The notes: generated by a model not told the origin, from the sequence alone. Numbered from the stretch's first letter, positions 43,923 to 53,770 are shown. The stretch is DNA of 64,000 nt from Pseudomonas putida W15Oct28 (GCF_000708715.2 NZ_JENB01000018.1:1-64000), one strand, 5' to 3'. Numbers and translations: made by a program.

Positions 43923-44753
43923 ATGTCAGAACAAGACCTACCGTTGCCTATCGGCCACTTCGTCACCCTCGACAACGGCCTGCGCCTGCATTACCTCGAC
44001 GAAGGCAGCGGCCCCGTCGTGGTGTGGTTGCATGGCAGTGGCCCGGGCGCCAGTGGCTACAGCAACTTCAAGGGCAACTACCCCGACTTCGTCGCGGCCG
44101 GCTTTCGTAACCTGGTGATCGACCTGCCTGGCTTCGGCCGTTCGGACAAACCTGACAACGTCCAGTACAACCTGGATTTCTTCGTCAACGCCGTGTCCGG
44201 CTTGCTCAAGGCCCTTGAAGTGCAACGCTGCACCCTGCTCGGCAACTCGCTGGGGGGCGCCATCGCCATTGGCCTGGGGCTGGCCGAACCGCAATTGCTC
44301 GACAAGCTGATCCTGATGGCCCCGGGCGGTGTCGAGGAACGCGAAACCTACTTCAAGAAGATCGGCATTCAGCGCATGGTCGAACTGTTCAATGCCGGCC
44401 CGCTCGACATCGACAAAATGCGCCAGATCATGAGCCTGCAACTGTTCGATGCCTCGCAACTGCCCGACAGCCTGCTGGCCGAACGCGTGGCCGTGGCCAA
44501 ATACCAGCCGCACTGCCTGTTCTCGACCATGATGGTGCCGAACATGACCGAGCGCCTGGAAGAGCTGCGCGTCCCGATTTTGGGGTTCTGGGGCACCAAC
44601 GACAACTTCAACCCGGTCGGTGGCGCGATGAAAGTGCTCGACAACGCCCCTGACGCCCGCTTTATTCTGCTCAACCGCTGTGGACACTGGGTTCAGGTGG
44701 AGCACCGTGAGTTGTTCAACCGTTCCTGCCTCGAGTTCCTGCGCCAAGCCTAG
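43923..44753 (+). CDS. hsaD: Meta-cleavage product hydrolase, HsaD/TesD-like
   Basis: Hydrolyses the C-C bond of 4,9-DSHA, releasing the ring A/B fragment (2-hydroxyhexadienoate) and HIP (DOHNAA). The 276-residue alpha/beta hydrolase has HGSGPGASGYSNFKGNYP (oxyanion region typical of MCP hydrolases), nucleophile S109 (LLGNSLGGAIAIG), D227 (GFWGTNDNFNP) and H255 (CGHWVQVEH). It complements the HsaC-like dioxygenase at 30820. GGAGATTCGAAG precedes the ATG, 17 bp after the MFS stop. Confidence 0.88.
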   Translation: MSEQDLPLPIGHFVTLDNGLRLHYLDEGSGPVVVWLHGSGPGASGYSNFKGNYPDFVAAGFRNLVIDLPGFGRSDKPDNVQYNLDFFVNAVSGLLKALEVQRCTLLGNSLGGAIAIGLGLAEPQLLDKLILMAPGGVEERETYFKKIGIQRMVELFNAGPLDIDKMRQIMSLQLFDASQLPDSLLAERVAVAKYQPHCLFSTMMVPNMTERLEELRVPILGFWGTNDNFNPVGGAMKVLDNAPDARFILLNRCGHWVQVEHRELFNRSCLEFLRQA

Positions 44754-44835
44754 TCGTCGTACGCAACGTACCTTGCGACAGCAGCAACCTGGCCGCTGTC
44801 GTATCGACTGGCTTCTACCAAGGGCTGACATAACA

Positions 44836-46965
44836 ATGACAAAACTCTCCCACTTGCTTGAGCCTGGCCGCATCGGCCCCCTTCAACTGCGTAATCGCAT
44901 CATCATGGCGCCCATGGGCTCCAACTTCGCCGAAGCCGACGGGCACTGCGGCGAACGTATCCAGGCCTACTACGAAGCACGTGCCGAAGGCGGTGCCGGG
45001 CTGTTGATCATGGGCGTGTGCGCCGTCGCCTTCCCCGCCGGTACCGCCGAACCTTACCAGGTCGGTGTGTCTTCTGATGAATTCATCCCGGGCCTTGCCC
45101 AACTGGCTGAACGCGTGCACAAGCACGGCGCAAAAATCGCCATGCAGTTGCAGCACGCCGGCAAGAACGCCATACGAGACATGGCGGCGGGCCGCCCGCT
45201 GTGGGTGCCGTCGTTGCCCCCGGCCAGTACCTCCGACATGATGCAGGCCTTGACCCCGGAAGAACTCGCCTCCTTTGTCAGCGCCGTACGCGGCCGCAAA
45301 GGCGGGATCGAGATGCGGGTGATGGACCAGGATGACATCGCACAGATGGTCGAATGGTTCGCCGCCGCCGCCGTGCGTGCGCAGCGCGCCGGGTTCGATG
45401 GCGTGGAAATCCATGCTGCGCACAACTACATCATCGCAGGCTTTCTATCGCCGTATTACAACCGCCGTGAAGATGCCTACGGTGGCGCGGTGGAAAACCG
45501 TGCGCGCTTGCTGCTTGAGGTACTGGCCGCCATCCGCGCGCGGGTTGGCGCCGGCTTTGGCGTGTGGTTGCGGCTGGATGCCGAAGAACTACTCACCCCC
45601 GGTGGCATCACGATCGACGATGCCAAGGCGATTGCCCGGCTGGCTGAAGACGCCGGCGCCGATGCGGTCAGTGTCTCGGCCTATGCCATGACCAGTAGCG
45701 GCGTGGCCTTTACCGAAGCGCCGCTGGTGCAAAAGCCCGCGGCTTTTCTCGAATGGACAGCGGCCATCAAGCAGTGCGTGAGCATTCCGGTGATTGCCGT
45801 TGGGCGTATCGAACCTGAAACGGGCGACGCCGCGATTGCTGCCGGCCAGTGCGATTTCATTGCCATGGGCCGCAAGCTGCTGGCCGACCCACAATTGCCG
45901 AACAAACTGCAGGCCGGGCAGCTGCAGGCCGTTCGACCGTGCATTTACTGCTATGTGTGCGTCAGCCAGATCTTCATCAACGAGCGGGTCAAGTGCGCGG
46001 TCAACCCGCAAACCGGCCATGAAAGCGAGCGCATCATCACGCCAGTGGCAGCCGCGCAACATGTTGCGGTGATCGGGGGTGGCCCGGCGGGCCTGGAAGC
46101 CGCGCGCGTGGCGGCCTTGCGTGGCCATCGTGTGACGCTGCTTGAGCGCAGTGACCGCCTGGGCGGCACGCTGTTCTTTGCGGCCCTCGCCTACCCCGAG
46201 AACGGACGCCTGCTCGACAACCTGCTGTACCAGGTGCGGCAACTGCCCATCGATGTACGCATGGGCAGTACTGTGGATGCAGCCTTGCTGCGCGACCTGG
46301 GTGTCGATCAGGTGATTGTTGCCACCGGCGCACAGCGCGCCGCGCCGGACATCCCCGGCGCCGAGCAGGATCATGTGTGGAGCGGTGATGAACTGCGCCG
46401 GCTGATGACCGGCGACCGCGCCGAAGAGATTGCCCGGCGCAAGCTGTCGCTGACGCAACGTACCCTGATGAAGGCCGGCAACCTGATCGGCGTCACCGAC
46501 AGCACCGAAGCCATGCAAAAGCTGTCACGCGTGTGGATGCCCCTGGGCAAGCGCGTGATCATTGTCGGTGGTGGGCTGGTGGGGCTGGAACTGGCGGAGT
46601 TTCTGATTGCCCGTGGGCGCCAGGTCTGTGTGCTGGAAAGCAGTGGCCACCTGGGCCGGGAACTGGCGATTGTGCGGCGTTGGCGGGTGCTGCATGGCAT
46701 CCGTGTGCACGGTGGGCAGCTGCTGACCGGGGTGAACGTTACCGCCATCGACGGTAACCGTGTGCGTTATCAGACAGCCGAAGGTGAAGCTGCCGAGGTG
46801 CGTGGGGACTCGGTGGTACTGGCCAGTGGTGCGACGCCTGATACCCGCCTGAGCGATGCACTGAGCAGCGCCGGGTTGAAGGTGGTCAGCATTGGTGACT
46901 GCCAGAGCCTGGGGTATATCGAAGGTGCCATCGCCGCCGGCAATCGCGCAGGGCGAGAAGCCTGA
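44836..46965 (+). CDS. BaiCD/BaiH-like FMN/FAD/[4Fe-4S] ene-reductase
   Basis: A 709-residue flavoenzyme of the 2,4-dienoyl-CoA reductase/trimethylamine dehydrogenase type. The N-terminal FMN barrel (1-360) has IIMAPMGSNFAEADG, QLQHAGKN and FDGVEIHAAHNYIIAGFLSPYYNRREDAYGG. A [4Fe-4S] site follows (C369, C372, C375, C387), then an FAD domain (VAVIGGGPAGLEAARVAALRGHRVTLLE) and an NAD(P) motif (VIIVGGGLVGLELAEFLIARG). BaiCD and BaiH of gut clostridia, with the same build, act on 3-oxo-4-ene bile acids. A role on steroid double bonds is inferred from context. The gene ends at a strong terminator. Confidence 0.83.
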   Translation: MTKLSHLLEPGRIGPLQLRNRIIMAPMGSNFAEADGHCGERIQAYYEARAEGGAGLLIMGVCAVAFPAGTAEPYQVGVSSDEFIPGLAQLAERVHKHGAKIAMQLQHAGKNAIRDMAAGRPLWVPSLPPASTSDMMQALTPEELASFVSAVRGRKGGIEMRVMDQDDIAQMVEWFAAAAVRAQRAGFDGVEIHAAHNYIIAGFLSPYYNRREDAYGGAVENRARLLLEVLAAIRARVGAGFGVWLRLDAEELLTPGGITIDDAKAIARLAEDAGADAVSVSAYAMTSSGVAFTEAPLVQKPAAFLEWTAAIKQCVSIPVIAVGRIEPETGDAAIAAGQCDFIAMGRKLLADPQLPNKLQAGQLQAVRPCIYCYVCVSQIFINERVKCAVNPQTGHESERIITPVAAAQHVAVIGGGPAGLEAARVAALRGHRVTLLERSDRLGGTLFFAALAYPENGRLLDNLLYQVRQLPIDVRMGSTVDAALLRDLGVDQVIVATGAQRAAPDIPGAEQDHVWSGDELRRLMTGDRAEEIARRKLSLTQRTLMKAGNLIGVTDSTEAMQKLSRVWMPLGKRVIIVGGGLVGLELAEFLIARGRQVCVLESSGHLGRELAIVRRWRVLHGIRVHGGQLLTGVNVTAIDGNRVRYQTAEGEAAEVRGDSVVLASGATPDTRLSDALSSAGLKVVSIGDCQSLGYIEGAIAAGNRAGREA

Positions 46966-46969
46966 GACC

Positions 46970-47006
46970 AAAAAAAACCCCAGGTTTATACCTGGGGTTT
47001 TTTTTT
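46970..47006. terminator. Bidirectional intrinsic terminator
   Basis: Perfect stem CCCCAGGT (46978-46985) and ACCTGGGG (46990-46997) with a TTAT loop, preceded by a run of A and followed by nine T. It stands between the convergent flavoenzyme and DUF1329 genes and can stop transcription from both sides. Confidence 0.92.
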
Positions 47007-47016
47007 CGCTCAGCCG

Positions 47017-48399
47017 TTACCGCCCCATCGCCCTCGCCGCATCGGCGGTGTACATGTCCGGGGTGAACTTGGCTTCGTTGAGAATCGGCCCTTTCTTCGA
47101 CTCGTTGGTCATGGCGTAGCCGGTGTACTGGCCCGAGTTCAGGTCCATGAAGAACTGCGAACCGGCCTGCCAGGCGCTCATGTCCGGGTGGTAGTAGTAG
47201 TTGATCATCGCGTGCTTCCACAGCGCACCACGGCTGTCATAGTTGTCCGAAACCACCGCGTTCCAGGTGTCTTCGTCGATAAACAGCACTCGCTTGCCGT
47301 AAACATGGCGGTAGCCCTCTTTCAACTTGGCCTCAAGCACCCACACACGGCGCAGCTCATAGCGCATGTAATCGGGGTTGGGGTGGTTGGGGGTCAGCAT
47401 GTCGGCGTACTTGATGTCACCGGTATTGGGTTTGAAGGCGTTGGCCGGCACGTAGACTTCGCGCTTGCCGATCAGCGTCCAGTTGAAGCGCTCGGGCGAG
47501 CCGTTGTAAAGACGGTCTTCGTCAACCGTCATGGTGCCATTGGTGCCGATCATCGGTTGATCGTAACCGTAGCCAGGCAGTTGCCGCACACGCCGGGTGG
47601 ACGGGCTGTAGCTCCAGGCCTGGCGTGGGTTGGCGAGGAAGTTGTAGGGCTCCTGGGAAATACTCACCACACCGTTGTCGCGCACCGGCTTCAAGGTGGT
47701 GTTCCAGCTCATGGCCTGTATCTGGCCTTCGGTTTTTGGCTCGACGGTCGGTGAGTTGGCTTGCGAAAGGTTGCGCGCATGGGCGCGGCCCCAACCGATG
47801 CTGCCGTTTGGCAACACCGAAGCCAGGTCGCTGACCTTTTCTTCGGTGTAGGCCCGAGCTGGCAACTGGTGGTTCCACAGCAGCTCCATGCCGTTTTTCG
47901 GAATCGGGAACGGTACCTGGCCAATCCCCTCGATGCCCATGCCGTTGTCGACCAGCTTGGCGCTCAAGGCGTTCTTCATCGCCCGCTCGCAGACATAGTC
48001 CGGGTAACGGAAGTCCCGATGGCCCGGGTAGATGTTCATTTTGTAGGTGGTGGGGTAGCGCTTGAGCAGGGCCTTCTGGCCTTCGGTCAAATGGCTTTCG
48101 TACTGGCCCATGTTCTGCGCGGTGATCACCAGGATGGGCTTTTCGTTGGCGTAAGGGTCGACCGGTTGATCGCCAGAGAACTTCACATGGTTCCAGCCCG
48201 GCACTTCGCCCAGGTACTTGCCGGTGTAAGGCGGAATGGTGCCCTCGGCATTACCGGCTTTCTCGGCACCGACACAGGTCAGCTCCTTGCCGAGTTTGGC
48301 AGCCTCTTCAGGCGACACTTGCGCAAGTGCGTTGCCTTGCAGGCCGACATTGGCGGCCACTGCAGCTACGAACATCACGCCTTTTGTTGTTATTTTCAT
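47017..48399 (-). CDS. DUF1329 periplasmic/outer-membrane-associated protein
   Basis: A 460-residue exported protein. The signal peptide MKITTKGVMFVAAVAANVGLQGNALA ends with an AxA cleavage site, no lipobox. The mature part has the DUF1329 pattern (YPGHRDFRYPDYVCERAMKNA, SPSTRRVRQLPGYGYDQPM, RRVWVLEAKLKEGYRHVYGKRVLFIDEDTW, YYYHPDMSAWQAGSQFFMDLNSGQYTGYAMTNE). The family is related in fold to LolA/LolB-type lipid carriers and recurs with DUF1302 and RND genes. It probably binds a hydrophobic substrate in the periplasm. AAGGAGCC precedes the ATG; an operator lies 66 bp upstream and a terminator follows, so it is a one-gene unit. Confidence 0.85.
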   Translation of the reverse strand: MKITTKGVMFVAAVAANVGLQGNALAQVSPEEAAKLGKELTCVGAEKAGNAEGTIPPYTGKYLGEVPGWNHVKFSGDQPVDPYANEKPILVITAQNMGQYESHLTEGQKALLKRYPTTYKMNIYPGHRDFRYPDYVCERAMKNALSAKLVDNGMGIEGIGQVPFPIPKNGMELLWNHQLPARAYTEEKVSDLASVLPNGSIGWGRAHARNLSQANSPTVEPKTEGQIQAMSWNTTLKPVRDNGVVSISQEPYNFLANPRQAWSYSPSTRRVRQLPGYGYDQPMIGTNGTMTVDEDRLYNGSPERFNWTLIGKREVYVPANAFKPNTGDIKYADMLTPNHPNPDYMRYELRRVWVLEAKLKEGYRHVYGKRVLFIDEDTWNAVVSDNYDSRGALWKHAMINYYYHPDMSAWQAGSQFFMDLNSGQYTGYAMTNESKKGPILNEAKFTPDMYTADAARAMGR

Positions 48400-48465
48400 C
48401 GGTTGGCTCCTTCGCAGACCAGGACTACTGGGGTACCTCCATTGTTCCTGATCTGCTGGGGAGTA

Positions 48466-48483
48466 CATCGTCCGGAAAGACTA
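48466..48483 (-). promoter_or_regulatory. LuxR-type operator upstream of the DUF1329 gene
   Basis: CATCGTCCGGAAAGACTA fits the consensus exactly and lies 66 bp before the DUF1329 start. It sits directly after the last gene of the side-chain operon (stop at 48489). Confidence 0.72.
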
Positions 48484-48488
48484 ATCAG

Positions 48489-50177
48489 TCAGGCACCGAC
48501 CAATAATTCCTTCAGTTGCGCCTTGATCACCTTGCCCGACGCATTGCGCGGCAGCGGATCGCGGTGCAGGTGTACCTCGGCCGGTACCTTGTAGGCCGCC
48601 AGGCGCTGGCCGATAAAGGCACACACCTGCTCCTGGGTTGGTGCTGGCTGAAGCTCGCTGCGCAACACCAGGGCCAGGCGCTCGCCCAGTTGCTCATCGG
48701 CCAAGGCAAAGGCGGCCGCCTCGGTCACCCCGGGCATTTCGCAGATACACGACTCCACTTCACTGGCGGATATCTTCTCGCCCGCACGGTTGATCAGGTC
48801 TTTGGCGCGGTCGGTGATGTACAGGAAGCCCTCCTCGTCCAGGTGGCCAATGTCACCGGTGTCCAGCCAACCGTCGCGCAAGGTCTGAGCGCTGGCTTCG
48901 GGCAACTGCCAGTAGGCGTTCATCAGGGTCGGCGAACGTAGCCAGATCAAACCGCTGCGCCCCGCCGGTAGCGGTGAGTGCGGGTCCGGCCCGATGCATA
49001 CATCAACGATCGGCAGCGGCCAGCCCACCGAATCGGGCTTGTAGACGAACTGATCGCCGCCCACCGCGGCACCGATGCCGTTGCTCTCGGTCAGACCATA
49101 GCCACTGCCACCAATCGCATGCGGTTTGCGCTTGCTGATGTGCGCCAGCAGCCGGCTGGAGGCCACCGCCCCGCCCAGGCCTAGCCCGTACAGGCTGTCG
49201 CTGTCGGCGCTGGCAAACCGCGGCGAACCGAGCAATTGTTGCATCATCACCGGTGCGCCATTGAACTGGGTACAGCGCTCATCGCGAATCAGGTCGAAGG
49301 CCTTGTCCACGTCCCATTTGTACATCAGCAACAAGCGCCGGCCGCTGCGCAGCCCCAGCAAAAACTGCGCGTGCAGGCCACTGACATGGAACAGCGGCAC
49401 CGCCATCAGGTTGGTCGGCGCCAGACCGCTGGCAATCACTGCCTGGATCCGCTCGGGCGAACTCACGGCGCAGAACGCCGACTGGAACTCCAGTGCCGCC
49501 AGTGCCTGGCAAATGGCGCGATGGCTGGACAGCACGCCCTTGGCCCGGCTGGTGGTGCCAGAGGTATAGAGGATCAGCGCCGGGTCAGCGGGGTTGATCT
49601 CGATGGCCGGCAACGCCAGCAGCGGTCCCTGGATCAGCGCTTCGAAACGCTGGCAGTTGGCCGATAATGCTTGCCCCGCCGGCATGCCAACCACAATGCT
49701 GACCAGTCGCTGTGCCAGCAGGTCGCTGGTCAGCAATTGCAGGCGCTGTTGGTCACAGACCAGCACCTGCGCACCGCTGTCTTGCAGGCCATGGAACAAT
49801 TCGTCGCGCAGGCCCCAGCTGTTCAACGGCACGCACACCGCGCCACAGCGCTGCACCGCAACAAAAGCCACCAGCCAGGCTGGCTGATTGCGCATGGCGA
49901 TGGCCACCCGGTCCCCCTGCTTTACCCCGAAGCGCTGCGCCAGTTGTGCAGCCAGGCGGTCGACCTGATCGAAAAACCCGGCGAACGTCAGCCGTTGCTG
50001 CTCCCACACCAGAAACTCTCGCTCACCGTGTGCACGGCCTGCATCGATGGCTTCGAGCAAGTTCGCCGGTGCATGGCGAAAATACCGCAGGCCGTCGTCG
50101 GGCGAAGACACCACCTCGAACGGCGAGCCCGGGCCGATCAACTGCTGCCAGGCGTTGCGCCACTGTTCCAGCTTCAT
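48489..50177 (-). CDS. AMP-forming acyl-CoA synthetase at the end of the side-chain operon
   Basis: A 562-residue FadD-type ligase: ALILYTSGTTSRAKGVLSSHRAI (ATP loop, an R replacing the usual P/G region), GGSGYGLTESNG, GWLDTGDIGHLDEEGFLYITDRAKDLINRAGEKISASEVE, and C-terminal catalytic lysine region PLPRNASGKVIKAQL. It activates a carboxylate, probably a steroid side-chain acid. It starts 3 bp after an acyl-CoA dehydrogenase gene and is the ninth gene of that operon. Confidence 0.83.
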   Translation of the reverse strand: MKLEQWRNAWQQLIGPGSPFEVVSSPDDGLRYFRHAPANLLEAIDAGRAHGEREFLVWEQQRLTFAGFFDQVDRLAAQLAQRFGVKQGDRVAIAMRNQPAWLVAFVAVQRCGAVCVPLNSWGLRDELFHGLQDSGAQVLVCDQQRLQLLTSDLLAQRLVSIVVGMPAGQALSANCQRFEALIQGPLLALPAIEINPADPALILYTSGTTSRAKGVLSSHRAICQALAALEFQSAFCAVSSPERIQAVIASGLAPTNLMAVPLFHVSGLHAQFLLGLRSGRRLLLMYKWDVDKAFDLIRDERCTQFNGAPVMMQQLLGSPRFASADSDSLYGLGLGGAVASSRLLAHISKRKPHAIGGSGYGLTESNGIGAAVGGDQFVYKPDSVGWPLPIVDVCIGPDPHSPLPAGRSGLIWLRSPTLMNAYWQLPEASAQTLRDGWLDTGDIGHLDEEGFLYITDRAKDLINRAGEKISASEVESCICEMPGVTEAAAFALADEQLGERLALVLRSELQPAPTQEQVCAFIGQRLAAYKVPAEVHLHRDPLPRNASGKVIKAQLKELLVGA

Positions 50178-50180
50178 GTT

Positions 50181-51335
50181 CTAGTTCTCCAAAGACGCGA
50201 AAGCGGCGTAGCGCGCGCACTGGAAGTCACTGTCACCCAGGCACGCCTGGGCCACGCGAATCCGCTTGAGGTAAAGGCCGACGTCCAGCTCATCGGTGAC
50301 ACCAATGCCACCGTGCATCTGTACCGCCTCATTGCTGACCAGGGCGGCCACCTCGCCGGCTTTCCATTTGCCCAGGCTCACCCGCCGCCCGCGCTCGGCC
50401 GCGCTCAATGCGCTGTCGTCGAGCGCGGCCAAAGCCGCCATTACAGCGCTGCGGGCCAACTGCAACTCCACATGCAAGCGCGCAGCCCGATGCTGCAGGG
50501 CCTGGAACGAACCGATGGGCACGTCGAACTGTACGCGGGTCTTGAGGTAATCCAGGGTCATGGCGAACAGTTGCTCGGCAGCGCCGAGCATCTCGGCGGC
50601 CAGGCACGCCCGCCCGCGGTCCAGGGCCTCGTCCAGCACCGGCCACGCCGCGCCGAGCGTACCGAGCAAGGCGTCGCTGCCCACGTGCACGGCACTCAAA
50701 CGCAGCCGCGCGCAATTGCGCGAGTCGATCAGCGTCAATGCGCTGACCTGCAAGCCCGGCGTATTGGCCGGTATCAGAAATACGCTGATGCCCTGCGTTT
50801 CACCTGCACGGCCACGGGTGCGCGCCGCTACCAGGTAGGCATCGGCGCCCAGGCCATCGATGACGAAGAACTTCTCGCCGTCCAGACGATAACCACCGGA
50901 CTCGGCCATCGCCGTCAGTGCCGTGTGCTCCGGGGCATGGCGCGGTTTTTCATCCAGTGCCAGGGCCAGGCGTCGCTCGCCACTGATCACCGCCGTCAGC
51001 CAATGGTCCTGTTGCGCAGCGCTGCCCGCCAGATGAATCAGCGAGCCACCGAGCACCACACTGGACAACAAGGGTGAGGCCGAGAGGTTTCTGCCCATGG
51101 CCTCGAAAATAGGCCCCAGGCCCATGCAGCCGAATTCAAGCCCGCCCAACGCCTCGGGAAATGGAATGCCGCTCCAGCCCAGGCCCACGGCTCCTTGCCA
51201 CAGTTGCGGGTCATACCCGGGCGCGCTTGCCGCGTCGCGCAGGCGCCGCTGCGCCGCTACCGGGCTGCGCGCCGCAAGGAAATCGCGGGCGCTGTCGGCC
51301 AACAGGCGTTGCTCTTCGCTATACACCAGACTCAT
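50181..51335 (-). CDS. Acyl-CoA dehydrogenase, small (beta-type) subunit, side-chain operon
   Basis: A 384-residue acyl-CoA dehydrogenase: SLVYSEEQRLLADSARDFLAARSP, RVQFDVPIGSFQALQHRAARLHVELQLARSAV and VQMHGGIGVTDELDVGLYLKRIRVAQ. Steroid-CoA dehydrogenases are commonly alpha2beta2 heterotetramers of adjacent genes; the next gene upstream (51349) is the likely larger partner. The ATG at 51335 (GGGGAG, 7-base spacing) is preferred to the GTG at 51341. Confidence 0.82.
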   Translation of the reverse strand: MSLVYSEEQRLLADSARDFLAARSPVAAQRRLRDAASAPGYDPQLWQGAVGLGWSGIPFPEALGGLEFGCMGLGPIFEAMGRNLSASPLLSSVVLGGSLIHLAGSAAQQDHWLTAVISGERRLALALDEKPRHAPEHTALTAMAESGGYRLDGEKFFVIDGLGADAYLVAARTRGRAGETQGISVFLIPANTPGLQVSALTLIDSRNCARLRLSAVHVGSDALLGTLGAAWPVLDEALDRGRACLAAEMLGAAEQLFAMTLDYLKTRVQFDVPIGSFQALQHRAARLHVELQLARSAVMAALAALDDSALSAAERGRRVSLGKWKAGEVAALVSNEAVQMHGGIGVTDELDVGLYLKRIRVAQACLGDSDFQCARYAAFASLEN

Positions 51336-51348
51336 GTTCACACTCCCC

Positions 51349-52536
51349 TCAAACGCTCGGCAGGTTCAAAACCCGCTTGGCGATGACATTCAACTGCACC
51401 TCCGACGAGCCGCCGGAAATGGTCAGGGCATAGCTGTTGAGCCAGCCACGGGTAATCGCCAGTTCCTGGCTGCTGAACGGCTCGCCTTCAAGGCCCAGCG
51501 CGCGATAGCCAAGGGCATCGAGGAGGATCTCGAACTTGTCGCGTTCCTGCTCGGTGTGCACCAGCTTCATGATCGCCATGATTGCGCTGATATCCAGGCC
51601 AGCCCTGGCCTCCTCGCCCATGCGCTGCACGGTAAGGTTGTAGGCATGTTCATTCATTGCGCAGGCCTGGGCGCGAGCACGCAGGGCCTGATCGGCAGGC
51701 GCCTGGCTGTCGGGCAGGTAGCGTTCGATCAACGGCAGCAGGTGAAAGTGCGTCGGCAGGCTGAACTCGCCGAACTTGGACATGGCCTTGCGCTCGTGCT
51801 GCAGCAGGCTCTTGCCCAGGTGCCAGCCACCGTTGAGCGGCCCGATCAGCTGGCTTTGCGGCACGCGCACGTTATCGAAGAACACCTGGCAAAAAGCAGA
51901 CTTGCCGCTGATCAAGTCAATCGGCGAAACACTCACCCCGGGGCTTTTCATGTCCAGCACGATCAGGCTGATACCCTGATGCTTGGGTGCCTTGGGATCA
52001 GTGCGCACCAGGGCGTACATCCAGTCGGACTTGTCGCCGTAGGAGGTCCAGATCTTGGTGCCGTTGATCACGAAGTCATCGCCATCGGCCACCGCCGAGG
52101 TCTTCAGGCTGGCAAGGTCGGAACCGGCATTGGGCTCTGAGAAGCCCTGGCACCAGCGCACTTCGCCGCGACACATCGGTGGCAGCAGCGCCTGCTTCTG
52201 CGCTTCGCTACCGAACTCCAGCAGCACCGGGCCGAGCATCCAGATGCCCAGGTTGATCTGCGCCGGTCGACACTTCAGCCGGCGCAGCTCGCTTTCCAGC
52301 ACCGCGTTGTACTCGGCGCTCAACCCGCCGCCGCCGTATTCGCTGGGCCATTGTGGGCAGAACCAGCCTTTGTCACGCATACGCTCGAACCAGAGGCGGG
52401 CGTCTTCGCTGGGAAAGTCTACTTGGCGGCCACCCCAGACGATCTCGCCGTCGGGGGTGGCCGTGCGCAGCGATGGCGGGCAATTGGCCTCCAGCCATTG
52501 GCGCGTCGCTTGCCTGAATTGCTCGATTGCGCTCAT
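51349..52536 (-). CDS. Acyl-CoA dehydrogenase, large (alpha-type) subunit, side-chain operon
   Basis: A 395-residue flavoprotein with WCQGFSEPNAGSDLASLKTSAVADGDDFVINGTKIWTSYGDKSDWMYALVRTD, FFDNVRVPQSQLIGPLNGGWHLGKSLLQHERKAMSKFGEF, and the C-terminal LTISGGSSEVQLNVIAKRVLNLPSV. It would introduce the alpha,beta double bond in a steroid side-chain acyl-CoA together with the gene at 50181. The ATG at 52536 follows AGGTGAACGA; the longer frame is not homologous. Confidence 0.83.
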   Translation of the reverse strand: MSAIEQFRQATRQWLEANCPPSLRTATPDGEIVWGGRQVDFPSEDARLWFERMRDKGWFCPQWPSEYGGGGLSAEYNAVLESELRRLKCRPAQINLGIWMLGPVLLEFGSEAQKQALLPPMCRGEVRWCQGFSEPNAGSDLASLKTSAVADGDDFVINGTKIWTSYGDKSDWMYALVRTDPKAPKHQGISLIVLDMKSPGVSVSPIDLISGKSAFCQVFFDNVRVPQSQLIGPLNGGWHLGKSLLQHERKAMSKFGEFSLPTHFHLLPLIERYLPDSQAPADQALRARAQACAMNEHAYNLTVQRMGEEARAGLDISAIMAIMKLVHTEQERDKFEILLDALGYRALGLEGEPFSSQELAITRGWLNSYALTISGGSSEVQLNVIAKRVLNLPSV

Positions 52537-52590
52537 TCGTTCACCTGAAAGGGACGTTATTGTTATTCGCTTCAAGGGTACAACGGTGAA

Positions 52591-53760
52591 TCAGCGTTGC
52601 GTGCGCGGCATGCCCAGGCCGAACTGGGCGATCAACTCGCGCTGGATTTCATTGGTACCACCGCCGAACGTCAGGTTCACCGAGGCGCGCACTTCATACT
52701 CCAGCTCGCCGAGCAGATACGCCGCCGCAGAACCTGCCCGCGTCAGGCCGCTGGCACCGACGATGGCCGACAGCTTGCGCAGGATCTCGATCGCCGATTC
52801 CGAGCCGTAGACCTTGGTGGTCGAGGCCAGCGCGACGTCGACGCGGTCACGCTCAAGGTCGGCGGCAATACGGAAGTTGATCAAACGCATGGCTTCGAGC
52901 CGGGCATAACACTCGGCCAGATCGCGCCGCACCCAGGCATGGTCGGTAGCACGCTTGCCCTGCTCATCGGCACACCGTGCCCACAGGTATACCCGGCTGA
53001 ACAGGCTGACGACCTTGTCCGACCAGGCACCCAGGCCCAGGCGCTCGTGGTTGAGCTGTGCGGTGATGAGTTTCCAGCCACCGTGCAGTTCGCCCACCAG
53101 CATCTCCCTGGGCACCCGCACGTTATCGTAATACGTAGCGGCCGTGGGGTTTCCGGAGGTCGGGATCAGCGTGCTGGAGAAGCCTTCGGCCTGGGTATCG
53201 AGGATCAGGATCGAGATGCCCTTGTGCCGCGCCTGCTCGGGGTCGGTTCGGGCCGCCAGCCAGATGTAGTCGGCCGAGTCGGCGCCCGAGGTCCACAGTT
53301 TGCTGCCGTTGACCAGAAAGCCGTCGGCGTCTTCGCGTGCGGTGGTTTTCAGCACGGCCAGGTCACTGCCAGCACTGGCTTCGGAATAGCCGATGGCAAA
53401 GTTGATCTCGCCGGCAGCAATGCCGGGCAGAAATTTGTCTTTTTGCAGCGCCGAACCGTGGGCCATCAGGGCCGGGCCCACGGTGCTGATGGTCACGAAC
53501 GGCAGCGGTGCGCCGGCAATGTTGGCTTCTTCGAAGAAGATCAATTGCTCGGTGGCCGCGTAACCCTGGCCGCCATAGGCCTTCGGCCAGCCGACGGCGA
53601 GCCAGCCGTCACGGCCGATCTGGGCGATGGTGCGGCGAAACAGCTCGCCGCCTTCGGTGCCACGCATCTGCTGGCGCAGTTCGGGGGTCATCAGGTTCTG
53701 GAAATAGTCCCGGACCTTGAGCCTCAGGGCATGCTGTTCGGGGGTGAGATCGACGAACAT
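52591..53760 (-). CDS. Acyl-CoA dehydrogenase, large (alpha-type) subunit, second copy
   Basis: A 389-residue acyl-CoA dehydrogenase: FAIGYSEASAGSDLAVLKTTAREDADGFLVNGSKLWTSGADSADYIWLAARTD, YYDNVRVPREMLVGELHGGWKLITAQLNHERLGLG and LTFGGGTNEIQRELIAQFGLGMPR. It is related to the ChsE/Scd large subunits that act on the C22-to-C17 side chain. AAGGAGCGTCCC precedes the ATG. The likely small partner is the gene at 55360, separated by the aldolase and ChsH1-like genes. Confidence 0.82.
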   Translation of the reverse strand: MFVDLTPEQHALRLKVRDYFQNLMTPELRQQMRGTEGGELFRRTIAQIGRDGWLAVGWPKAYGGQGYAATEQLIFFEEANIAGAPLPFVTISTVGPALMAHGSALQKDKFLPGIAAGEINFAIGYSEASAGSDLAVLKTTAREDADGFLVNGSKLWTSGADSADYIWLAARTDPEQARHKGISILILDTQAEGFSSTLIPTSGNPTAATYYDNVRVPREMLVGELHGGWKLITAQLNHERLGLGAWSDKVVSLFSRVYLWARCADEQGKRATDHAWVRRDLAECYARLEAMRLINFRIAADLERDRVDVALASTTKVYGSESAIEILRKLSAIVGASGLTRAGSAAAYLLGELEYEVRASVNLTFGGGTNEIQRELIAQFGLGMPRTQR

Positions 53761-53770
53761 GGGACGCTCC

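Noticed and set aside
49671..51077. A 468-codon plus-strand frame
   Set aside because: Antisense to the ligase and acyl-CoA dehydrogenase genes; no recognisable protein features.
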